Numbered from the stretch's first letter, positions 1 through 5,539 are shown. The stretch is DNA of 5,926 nt from Nitrospirota bacterium (GCA_021828525.1 JAJZGM010000085.1:1-5926), one strand, 5' to 3'. A program made the numbers and translations. Notes: generated from the sequence alone by a model not told the origin.

Positions 1-362
1 TGACAGGCCGGGACCTTCCGGTCAGCGAAGAGGCCCGGCATCTTCTGTCTGTTTATTCCTATCCGGGAAACATCCGGGAGCTCAGGAACATTCTCGAACG
101 GGCCTGGATCCTGTCTGGCGGGGAAGAAATCACGCCCGACCACCTTCCGGATCTTGCCGAAAACCCTCCCTCTTCCCCCTCCTCCCCGACCTCCTTCGGA
201 GAGATTCTCCCACTCGAGGTCATGGAACAGCGCTATCTGGCCTGGGCCGTCTCCAGGGCAGGAAAGGATCTTCCAGGGCTTGCCCGCGCCTTGGGGATCA
301 GTCTCCGGACCCTTTACCGGAAGCTTTCCCCGATCCGGGAGACCTTCGGGGGCTCGAGTTGA
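1..362 (+). CDS. Sigma-54-dependent transcriptional regulator (NtrC family), C-terminal part only
   Basis: This is the 3' end of a bacterial enhancer-binding protein that activates RNA polymerase carrying sigma-54. The open frame enters at the window edge (first full codon at 3) and stops at TGA 360-362, leaving 119 visible residues. Visible residues 20-29 read YPGNIRELRN, the sensor II segment of the AAA+ module (family form WPGNVRELRN). A Pro/Ser-rich linker follows at about residues 56-65. The C-terminus holds a Fis-type helix-turn-helix, with LARALGISLRTLYRKL at residues 93-108. The receiver or sensory domain, Walker motifs and GAFTGA loop would lie upstream of the window, so the signal and target genes cannot be read. 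The gene ends 60 nt before the methyltransferase start with no clear terminator between them. The family call is secure; the specific regulator is unknown. Confidence 0.93.
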   Translation, partial: TGRDLPVSEEARHLLSVYSYPGNIRELRNILERAWILSGGEEITPDHLPDLAENPPSSPSSPTSFGEILPLEVMEQRYLAWAVSRAGKDLPGLARALGISLRTLYRKLSPIRETFGGSS

Positions 363-374
363 GGGAGGATTTTC

Positions 375-383
375 TGGTAAGAT
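375..383 (+). promoter_or_regulatory. Possible extended -10 promoter for the methyltransferase-cob cluster
   Basis: TGGTAAGAT at 375-383 fits the extended -10 pattern TGnTAnnAT. It would start a transcript near 390, about 33 nt before the methyltransferase start codon. No good -35 hexamer lies at the right distance, which is tolerable for extended -10 promoters but leaves the call weak. Read-through from the upstream regulator gene is an alternative. Confidence 0.25.
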
Positions 384-422
384 CATTGCGCCCCTGACGA
401 CCCTTTTTCCCTGGAGCGCATG

Positions 423-1016
423 ATGCCCGACGCACACTTCTGGAACTCCCGCTATATCGAAAACAACATTGGATGGGATCTCGGCCGCGTCTCCCCTCCC
501 TTCGTCCATCTCGTCGAATCGGGCAAGATCGCCCCTTACTCGACGATCCTGATTCCGGGCGCCGGCCGGGGCTGGGAGGCCATCTACCTGGCACGGATGG
601 GCTTTGACGTGACCTGTGTCGACTTTGCTCCCGAGGCCATCGCCGGGGCACGCCTCCTTTCTGAAAAGGAAGGGGTCAAGGTGACCTTTCTCCAGGAAGA
701 CCTTTTCCATCTTGATCCCGAGCGTCACGGAGTATTCGACTACCTTCTCGAGCAGACCTGTTTCTGCGCGATCGACCCCGTCCGGCGGCCCGAATACGTC
801 CGCATGGCTGTCCGCATGATCCGTCCGGGAGGCGAGCTGGTGGGCCTCTTCTATGTTCACGGAAGGGAAGGGGGGCCTCCCTGGACCACGACGGCCCAGG
901 AGGTCCGGGATCTCTTCCGTTCCCGGTTCGACTTTGTCGAGTTTGCCATCACCGACCAATCGGTCGATTCCCGGAAGGGTGAGGAGATTCTTGCCCGCCT
1001 GAGAAGAAGGCCCTGA
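423..1016 (+). CDS. SAM-dependent methyltransferase, thiopurine S-methyltransferase (TPMT)-like family
   Basis: A soluble class I methyltransferase of 197 residues that should move a methyl group from S-adenosylmethionine to a small, probably sulfur- or halide-type, acceptor. The N-terminus has the family pattern FW..RY and WDLG (residues 6-7 and 18-21). The SAM-binding motif I is IPGAGRGWE at 44-52, and the ribose-binding acid is D67 at the end of strand 2. EQTCFCAI from 110 and GGPPW at 150-154 match the typical TPMT/HOL segments (D/EYTFFCAL and GGPPY). ATG codons lie at 420 and 423; GGAG at 413-416 is only 3 nt from the first and 6 nt from the second, so 423 is preferred. The gene ends 4 nt before cobU and is probably cotranscribed with the cobalamin genes. 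Family membership is clear, but the substrate is unknown; bacterial relatives act on thiols, selenium, tellurium or thiopurines. Confidence 0.88.
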   Translation: MPDAHFWNSRYIENNIGWDLGRVSPPFVHLVESGKIAPYSTILIPGAGRGWEAIYLARMGFDVTCVDFAPEAIAGARLLSEKEGVKVTFLQEDLFHLDPERHGVFDYLLEQTCFCAIDPVRRPEYVRMAVRMIRPGGELVGLFYVHGREGGPPWTTTAQEVRDLFRSRFDFVEFAITDQSVDSRKGEEILARLRRRP

Positions 1017-1020
1017 CCGG

Positions 1021-1539
1021 ATGCATGATCTGGTCCTTGTCTCGGGCGGAGTCCGTTCGGGAAAATCGGCCTTTGCCGAGTCGCTCCTTCTGCACCGCTA
1101 CCAGGAGTCCTGGCTCTACTGGGCCACGGGACGGGCGGAGGATCCCGAGATGGATGCCCGGATCGCCGCCCACAGGAAGCTCCGGCCTCCCGGGGTTCTG
1201 ACCCTTGAAGAAGGCTTTCGGGATCTTCTCTCTTCTGGACGTCTTGCGGAAGGGGGAGATCTCCGGGACAGCCCCCTTCTGCTTGACAGTCTCGGGTTCT
1301 GTGTTCTGGAGCTGATGGAGGAGGAGTTCGAACCCTGGATCGAACGCTTCTCCGGAGTTCTGGCGGGCCGGCGTGCGACGACGGTGATCGTGACCGACGA
1401 AGTGGGCCTGGGAGGGGTTTCGGGATCGACCCTTGGGCGACGATTTGCCGACCGCATCGGTCTCTGGAACCAGCGCCTTGCCCGGGAGGCCGCCCAGGTC
1501 TGGGCGGTCATGATGGGCTGTCCACTGAGACTCAGGTAG
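1021..1539 (+). CDS. cobU: Adenosylcobinamide kinase / adenosylcobinamide-phosphate guanylyltransferase
   Basis: A bifunctional cytosolic enzyme of late cobalamin synthesis. It phosphorylates adenosylcobinamide and then transfers GMP from GTP to give adenosylcobinamide-GDP, the substrate of CobS. The 172 residues are close to the usual length of about 180. The P-loop is GGVRSGKS at 9-16. The segment ATGRAEDPEMDARIAAHR follows, and its H51 corresponds to the guanylylated His46 of Salmonella CobU. LLLDSL (D89) matches the conserved LLDCL segment, though the usual TLWL after it is GFCV here. TDEVGLGG at 125-132 and the LGRRFADRIGLWNQRLA stretch match the C-terminal half of the family, including the NEVG-type motif. 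The start ATG lies 4 nt after the methyltransferase stop, with an AAGAAGG-like ribosome site inside that gene's end. Another ATG at 1025 is out of frame. It sits with cobT and cobS, which confirms the assignment. Confidence 0.95.
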   Translation: MHDLVLVSGGVRSGKSAFAESLLLHRYQESWLYWATGRAEDPEMDARIAAHRKLRPPGVLTLEEGFRDLLSSGRLAEGGDLRDSPLLLDSLGFCVLELMEEEFEPWIERFSGVLAGRRATTVIVTDEVGLGGVSGSTLGRRFADRIGLWNQRLAREAAQVWAVMMGCPLRLR

Positions 1540-1582
1540 GCCGGTCGGCAACAATCCACTCTCTTGGTGAGGACATAAGCAG

Positions 1583-2710
1583 GTGACAAAGAAAAAGACT
1601 CCCCCCCCCTCGACGATGGAGGAGACCGGGCCTGCCTCTTCTCTCCTCCATCCTCCCGTCTCCTGGTGGTCCCGCGAGATCAGGCCTGTGGAGGAAGGCT
1701 TCGACACCGCCATCCGTTACCGGCTCGACCACTTGACGAAACCCCTGGGGAGCCTGGGGCGGATCGAGGAGGTGGCCTTCTGGTATGCACGCCTTCACGG
1801 TTCGGACCGCCCTCCCTCCCCGAAGGGGTTCTGTGCGGTCTTCGCGGCCGATCACGGGGTGGTGGAGGAAGGCATCTCGGCTTATCCTCAGTCGGTGACC
1901 CTCCAGATGGTCAGAAACTACCTGGCAGGGGGGGCCGCCATCAGCGTGCTCTCGCAAATCCATGGATTGACGCTAAGCATCGTGGATGTGGGGGTCAACG
2001 GGGATCTGGGAACCCATCCCTCCCTCCTTCACCGCAAGGTGAGGAACGGAACGCGGAATTTCGCCGTCGAACCGGCCATGTTGCCGGCGGAGGGATTGCA
2101 GGCCATGGAGGCTGGCATGGAGCTGGCGGTTAAGGCCTCGGAGTCCGGCTCCACCCTTCTTCTGACAGGGGAAATGGGGATCGGAAATACCACGGCCGCC
2201 TCCGCCCTGGCCGCAGCCCTCCTTCGCCACCCGCCGGAGGATCTGACAGGAACGGGGGCGGGACTCACCCCGGAGGGGAAACTCCGGAAGATCCGGGTCA
2301 TCGATCAGGCTCTGGCCCGCTACCGTCCTCTCCTGGCGTCCCCCCTCGACTGGCTGTTCGCCGTCGGAGGGCTCGAGATCGCGGCTCTGGCCGGATTCAT
2401 CATCGGGGGGGCCGTGCGTCGGATTCCGGTGATCCTGGACGGTTTCATCACCGGAGCTGCCGCCCTGGCGGCCGTGACCTTGATCCCTGAGGTCCGTCCC
2501 TGGCTATTGGCAAGCCATATGAGCCAGGAACCGGGACATCGCCGGATTCTCGAGCATCTGGGCCTTTCCCCGCTCCTCTCCCTCGATCTTCGACTGGGAG
2601 AAGGGTCCGGGGCCGCCCTGGCCTATCCGCTGGTGGTGTCGGCGGTCGAGCTTTACAACCGCATGGCGACCTTCGAGGAGGCCCGGGTCTCCCAGGCCGG
2701 GGAGGGGTGA
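1583..2710 (+). CDS. cobT: Nicotinate-nucleotide--dimethylbenzimidazole phosphoribosyltransferase
   Basis: CobT transfers phosphoribose from nicotinate mononucleotide to a lower-ligand base such as 5,6-dimethylbenzimidazole, giving alpha-ribazole 5'-phosphate for CobS. The core begins near residue 45 with LDHLTKPLGSLGRIEE. It continues with ADHGVVEEGISAYPQSVT (D90, H91), GIGNTTAASA at 199-208, SHMSQEPGH from 311 and LRLGEGSGAAL, whose E340 corresponds to catalytic Glu317 of Salmonella CobT. At 375 residues it is slightly longer than the usual roughly 350 because of a low-complexity N-terminal extension. GTG 1583 is the only start upstream of a run of nine C (1601-1609), because the frame opens after TGA 1568-1570. 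GAGG at 1569-1572 is 10 nt away. An in-frame ATG at 1616 lies beyond the C run but has no ribosome site. The gene's stop overlaps the cobS start, so translation is probably coupled. Confidence 0.96.
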   Translation: MTKKKTPPPSTMEETGPASSLLHPPVSWWSREIRPVEEGFDTAIRYRLDHLTKPLGSLGRIEEVAFWYARLHGSDRPPSPKGFCAVFAADHGVVEEGISAYPQSVTLQMVRNYLAGGAAISVLSQIHGLTLSIVDVGVNGDLGTHPSLLHRKVRNGTRNFAVEPAMLPAEGLQAMEAGMELAVKASESGSTLLLTGEMGIGNTTAASALAAALLRHPPEDLTGTGAGLTPEGKLRKIRVIDQALARYRPLLASPLDWLFAVGGLEIAALAGFIIGGAVRRIPVILDGFITGAAALAAVTLIPEVRPWLLASHMSQEPGHRRILEHLGLSPLLSLDLRLGEGSGAALAYPLVVSAVELYNRMATFEEARVSQAGEG

Positions 2711-3474
2711 AGGGTCCGGAGGGGCGGGAGAGCTTTGTCGACCGTCTTCTCTTCGCCCTCTCCTTCCTGACCCGCTTCCCGGTTCCCTCCCGGATTCACG
2801 AAGCCGGTCCCCCCGCATCCCTGGGGGCCCTCCCGCTTCTGAGCACGGGTCTCCTTCTGGGAGGAGCCCTGGCCATAGTTTCCTGGCTTCCGGCATTTTT
2901 GCCCCGTCCCCTTCCCCCCTTTCTCCAGGCCTTCCTTCTTCTGCTCCTCTGGATCGCCCTGACGGGAGGACTCCATCTCGATGGCGTCGCCGACACGATG
3001 GAGTCAGCCTTGGCCCCCGTCTCCCCGGAGGAAAAGCGGAGGATCAGGAAGGACCCCCGCAAGGGGGTCTACGCCATCCTGGCACTGATCCTTCTCATCC
3101 TCGGAAAGTGGACTGGTCTCCTGCTGGCAAGGCCGGCAATGGGGGCCCTCTTTCTGGCCCCCCTTCTTTCAAGGGGTTTTCTGCCTGTCCTTTTTGGTGG
3201 TCTCTCCCGGGGGAAGGAGAGGCCAACCGCCGGACTGGGGAGACTCCTTCTCACAGAATCCCTGGGATGGTCCGTGCTCTCTTCTTTTCTGGCCCTCCTG
3301 ATCGCCTTCGGTGTCGGGGGGCTCCGGACCGCCGCGGCGGCCCTCCTTCTTCTGGGGGGCCTCTACCTTCTCGGCCACGAGGTCCTGAAACGGAGCGACG
3401 GGCTGTCGGGGGACCTTGCGGGTTTTTTGATCGAGTCGGGAGAGGTCGCCTTCCTGCTCCTCCTGTCGTTTTAG
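2707..3474 (+). CDS. cobS: Adenosylcobinamide-GDP ribazoletransferase (cobalamin synthase)
   Basis: An integral inner-membrane enzyme that joins adenosylcobinamide-GDP with alpha-ribazole (phosphate) to complete the cobalamin nucleotide loop. The 255 residues are very Leu/Gly-rich with several membrane segments. LSFLTRFPVP appears near the N-terminus (family form LTRFPVP). GGLHLDGVADT lies at 87-97, with Asp92 and Asp96 in place of the usual metal-binding HxDGLADT acids. RKDPRKGVYA includes D116, and SDGLSGDLAGFLIESGE lies near the C-terminus with D231, D236, E243 and E246. After ADT the family usually has another Asp (ADTxDG), but here it is M98-E99, a conservative change. The GTG start overlaps the cobT stop by 4 nt (GTGA), typical of translational coupling. 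GGAG at 2701-2704 is very close to it, and no better start is seen. No clear terminator follows; GGGAA/TTCCC at 3474-3489 is only a 5-bp stem. Confidence 0.94.
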   Translation: MKGPEGRESFVDRLLFALSFLTRFPVPSRIHEAGPPASLGALPLLSTGLLLGGALAIVSWLPAFLPRPLPPFLQAFLLLLLWIALTGGLHLDGVADTMESALAPVSPEEKRRIRKDPRKGVYAILALILLILGKWTGLLLARPAMGALFLAPLLSRGFLPVLFGGLSRGKERPTAGLGRLLLTESLGWSVLSSFLALLIAFGVGGLRTAAAALLLLGGLYLLGHEVLKRSDGLSGDLAGFLIESGEVAFLLLLSF

Positions 3475-3508
3475 GGAAGCTCATTTCCCGAGATCTGCCC
3501 CCTATGGT

Positions 3509-3527
3509 TTTAGTGAGAATCATTTTT
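3509..3527 (+). promoter_or_regulatory. Fur-box-like element over the accA -35
   Basis: The 19 bases centred on TGAGAATCATTTT match the Fur consensus GATAATGATAATCATTATC at 13 of 19 positions, with 11 of 13 in the core half. It overlaps the first bases of the -35 hexamer at 3526-3531, where a bound repressor would block RNA polymerase. It also lies in the most A/T-rich stretch of the window, so an UP element or chance similarity is a real alternative. Confidence 0.35.
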
Positions 3528-3554
3528 GACATCCCCGGGACATCGGTCTATTCT
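3526..3554 (+). promoter_or_regulatory. Sigma-70-type promoter for accA
   Basis: A consensus -35 TTGACA at 3526-3531 is separated by exactly 17 nt from a -10 TATTCT at 3549-3554, which matches TATAAT at 4 of 6 positions. The predicted transcript start is near 3561, leaving a leader of about 100 nt before the accA start at 3662. The perfect -35, ideal spacing and intergenic position make this the best promoter in the window. Confidence 0.7.
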
Positions 3555-3559
3555 ACTTT

Positions 3560-3611
3560 GGGAAATGGGGAGTCTTCCGTCATTTTCGGAAGACTCGGGA
3601 TCCCCGTTCCC
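3560..3611 (+). promoter_or_regulatory. Long hairpin in the accA 5' leader
   Basis: A perfect 10-bp inverted repeat, GAGTCTTCCG at 3570-3579 and CGGAAGACTC at 3587-3596, surrounds a 7-nt loop. It is flanked by an outer stem, in which GGGAA 3560-3564 pairs with TTCCC 3607-3611 and GGG 3567-3569 pairs with CCC 3602-3604, with small bulges. The structure begins almost at the predicted transcript start. No T-run follows, so it does not look like an intrinsic terminator. It may stabilise the 5' end, act as an RNA switch or be a DNA operator. It ends 39 nt before the accA ribosome site. Confidence 0.6.
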
Positions 3612-3650
3612 GGCCCGGCCCTGGCCCGGCCTTTCGATGTCCCATGTATC

Positions 3651-3655
3651 AGGAG
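3651..3655 (+). promoter_or_regulatory. Ribosome binding site deciding the accA start
   Basis: AGGAG at 3651-3655 stands 6 nt before ATG 3662. It lies downstream of the alternative in-frame ATG 3644, which has no ribosome site of its own. This favours the shorter protein. Confidence 0.75.
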
Positions 3656-3661
3656 CCTTTT

Positions 3662-4510
3662 ATGACGCGTAAGGAAGCATTGGTGGTGGTCGACAGGACC
3701 GAGCCTGTTTCAGAAACCTGGAACCGGGTCCTTCTTGCCCGCGCCAACGACCGGCCCACGGCGTGGGATTATGTTCAGAGGATCTTCGTTCACTTTGTCG
3801 AACTTCATGGCGACCGGTCCTTCCGGGACGATCCGTCGATCCTGGCCGGACTCGCCTCCCTGGAGGGACGAAGCGTCGCCATCGTGGCCAACTACAAGGG
3901 GAAGTCCTTCAAGGACAGGGTCCAGCGAAATTTTGGAATGGCCCATCCCGAAGGCTACAGGAAGGCGCTCAGGGTCATGCGTCTGGCCGAGCAGTTCGGC
4001 CTCCCGGTCATCTCCCTGATCGACACCCCGGGGGCCTATCCCGGCATCGAGGCCGAGGAGCGCGGGCAGGTCGAGGCCATCGCCCGGAATATCCAGGAAA
4101 TGTTCGAGATCTCCGTCCCCATCGTTTCCACCGTTATCGGTGAGGGAGGCAGCGGAGGCGCCTTGGCCCTCGGGGTGGGAGACCGTGTCCTCATGATGGA
4201 AAATTCCATTTATTCGGTCATCTCTCCCGAGGCCTGTGCCGCTATCCTCTGGAACGATCCGGCCATGTCGGCCGAGGCGGCTTCCCAGCTCCGCATGACG
4301 GCCCGCCACCTCCAGGGCCTCGGTATCGTTGACGAGATCATCCCCGAGCCGGAAGGCGGGGCCCAGAAGGATGTGGCGAAGGTCAGCCAGACCCTGAAAT
4401 CGGCCCTTATCAAGGCATTGTCCGAAATCGAGGACCTTCCGCACGAAGAACTTCGCTCACGCCGGTACGAGAAGTTTCACGGGATGGTCCGCTTCCGTCT
4501 CCTGTCCTGA
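3662..4510 (+). CDS. accA: Acetyl-CoA carboxylase carboxyltransferase subunit alpha
   Basis: AccA is the alpha half of the carboxyltransferase that moves the carboxyl group from biotin on AccB to acetyl-CoA, giving malonyl-CoA for fatty acid synthesis in the cytosol; it works with AccD. Family signatures are RNFGMAHPEGYRKALR from residue 89, IDTPGAYPG with D121, the oxyanion-hole loop GEGGSGGA at 160-167, SVISPEACAAILW from 185, and IIPEPEGGA followed by RRYEKF near the C-terminus. The start is ATG 3662, set by AGGAG 6 nt upstream; ATG 3644 would add six residues but lies before that site. The resulting 282 residues are shorter than E. coli AccA (319). The N-terminal helical part is largely missing, and the protein begins near the segment equivalent to AxHPxRPxTLDYV. 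It stands alone here with its own promoter and structured leader; accD is not in the window. Confidence 0.96.
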   Translation: MTRKEALVVVDRTEPVSETWNRVLLARANDRPTAWDYVQRIFVHFVELHGDRSFRDDPSILAGLASLEGRSVAIVANYKGKSFKDRVQRNFGMAHPEGYRKALRVMRLAEQFGLPVISLIDTPGAYPGIEAEERGQVEAIARNIQEMFEISVPIVSTVIGEGGSGGALALGVGDRVLMMENSIYSVISPEACAAILWNDPAMSAEAASQLRMTARHLQGLGIVDEIIPEPEGGAQKDVAKVSQTLKSALIKALSEIEDLPHEELRSRRYEKFHGMVRFRLLS

Positions 4511-4570
4511 CCCTCCCATTCGAATGCGGGGCGGAGGATGCGGTTTCCATGGCCGCACCCAGGTCTTCAC

Positions 4571-4600
4571 TTGATCGCTCTTGTTGAGATGATGTATCAT
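4571..4600 (+). promoter_or_regulatory. Candidate promoter for the metal-transport genes
   Basis: TTGATC at 4571-4576 (4 of 6 matches to the -35) and TATCAT at 4595-4600 (5 of 6 matches to the -10) are separated by 18 nt. The start would fall near 4607, inside the left arm of the inverted repeat at 4600-4632. A short dyad, ATGAT-GT-ATCAT at 4589-4600, covers the -10 and could bind a regulator. No known metal-regulator operator (CsoR/RcnR, ArsR or MerR type) can be recognised with confidence. Confidence 0.5.
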
Positions 4601-4632
4601 TAACCGGGAGTCTTCTGGCTCCTCCCGGTTAA
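4600..4632 (+). repeat. Perfect 11-bp inverted repeat at the metal-transport promoter
   Basis: TTAACCGGGAG at 4600-4610 and its exact complement CTCCCGGTTAA at 4622-4632 flank an 11-nt spacer. The dyad touches the last base of the predicted -10 and covers the predicted start, and its right arm ends 19 nt before ATG 4652. No T-run follows, so a terminator for accA is unlikely. An operator or a leader hairpin in front of a weak ribosome site is more likely. Confidence 0.65.
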
Positions 4633-4651
4633 CCTTCACAACGGCGGTCCC

Positions 4652-5539
4652 ATGATTTCCTTGCTCCTGCAATCCTTCGGCTACGGCCTCCTCCATGGCA
4701 TCCTTCCGGACGAACATACCTGGCCGATCACCTTCAGTTATGCCATCGGGAACGCCTCCGGCAAAAAAGGGCTGAAATCGGGACTCTTTTTTTCGCTTGC
4801 CTTCACGATCCAGCGGTCGATCGGATCGGAGATCTCCTACCTTCTCCTTTTCTCCTGGTTCACGAAGGAGTCGATCAACTCCTTTGTCAACATGGTTGTC
4901 GGGGCGGTCATGCTCTGGGCGGGGTGGCAGATCCAGAAGAAGGGCCGCTATCTTCATTTCCACCTGCTGGGACACCATCATGAACCCAGCGAGGGAGTGG
5001 AGCGTTCCCCGGCGCTCTTCGGGCCCCAACACAAGTCAGAGACCCTTGCGGCTCCTCCTTCCGGGGATCCCGAACCCTTCCCGGCCCGATGGGCGATGAT
5101 CCATGGCTTTGTGGCCGGCTTCGGGGTCGGTCCCTTCGCCATGTTCGTCTATACGGTGGCCGCTCCCCAGATGGGATCTCCCTGGCTCGGCTTTCTGCCG
5201 GGATTCCTGTTCGGGCTGGGGACCACCGCCATGCTCATGATCCTTGGCGGGATCTTCGGCGCCTCCCTCAAGACCACCCACAAGTTCGACGACCACGAAA
5301 TCGCCGCCATCGGACTCCGGACCGGAAGTCTGACACTTCTGGGAGGCGGGGTCGTTTTCATGGTCGGGGGACTTCTCCAGGAAGGACTTCATCTTTACGG
5401 GAGGGAGATCGACCTTGAAAACTGGATGATCGGCATCATCATGGCAGGAGTGGCCATTCCGGTCCTGGTTTACTCGATCTGGAAGGTTCTCCGGTGCCGG
5501 AAAGACTCCCCTCCCCGATCCCTTCAGGGAGTGGTCTAA
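4652..5539 (+). CDS. Multi-pass membrane protein, NicO/RcnA/UreH-like predicted metal permease
   Basis: An inner-membrane protein of 295 residues with about six or seven hydrophobic segments. These include stretches around 1-35, 44-70, 75-95, 148-175, 178-208, 222-245 and 255-280. The first helix carries HGILPDEH (H15, D20, E21, H22), resembling the HALDADH-type metal motif of NicO-family Ni/Co transporters. A second HGF.AGFGVGPF element starts at H151, suggesting two related halves. The central hydrophilic loop has HFHLLGHHHE from H102, like the His-rich loop of the nickel/cobalt exporter RcnA. The adaptor gene begins at the very next base, implying joint translation and a role in metal export. 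The ribosome site before ATG 4652 is poor (GGCGG only), and no other start exists. TauE/SafE-type or DsbD-like membrane proteins are alternatives; the transported ion cannot be read from the sequence. Confidence 0.68.
   Translation: MISLLLQSFGYGLLHGILPDEHTWPITFSYAIGNASGKKGLKSGLFFSLAFTIQRSIGSEISYLLLFSWFTKESINSFVNMVVGAVMLWAGWQIQKKGRYLHFHLLGHHHEPSEGVERSPALFGPQHKSETLAAPPSGDPEPFPARWAMIHGFVAGFGVGPFAMFVYTVAAPQMGSPWLGFLPGFLFGLGTTAMLMILGGIFGASLKTTHKFDDHEIAAIGLRTGSLTLLGGGVVFMVGGLLQEGLHLYGREIDLENWMIGIIMAGVAIPVLVYSIWKVLRCRKDSPPRSLQGVV

Noticed and set aside
154..423. 89-residue + strand open frame
   Set aside because: It lies in another frame over the end of the sigma-54 regulator; its Pro/Ser/Arg-rich composition and lack of a family signature mark it as a shadow.
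360..423. Cobalamin riboswitch upstream of the cob cluster
   Set aside because: The gap is only about 60 nt, far shorter than a B12 riboswitch, and no B12-box-like core is visible.
949..1713. 254-residue - strand open frame
   Set aside because: Antisense to cobU and the start of cobT, both of which carry clear family motifs; G+C-rich codon bias produces such long antisense frames.
3474..3489. Possible terminator after cobS (GGGAA/TTCCC)
   Set aside because: Only a 5-bp stem with no T-run, and it overlaps the stop codon.
3108..3665. 185-residue + strand open frame crossing the cobS end and the accA leader
   Set aside because: It overlaps cobS in another frame and is Pro/Gly/Arg-rich; it has no recognisable domain and runs through the accA promoter.
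3710..4444. 244-residue - strand open frame
   Set aside because: Antisense to the whole accA core; no family features.
4533..4556. Possible accA terminator (TGCGG/CCGCA)
   Set aside because: A 5-bp stem with a long loop and no T-run; too weak to call.
4600..4634. Inverted repeat as an intrinsic terminator of accA
   Set aside because: The stem is strong, but AACCTTCAC follows instead of a T-run and it overlaps a good promoter -10, so an operator or leader role fits better.
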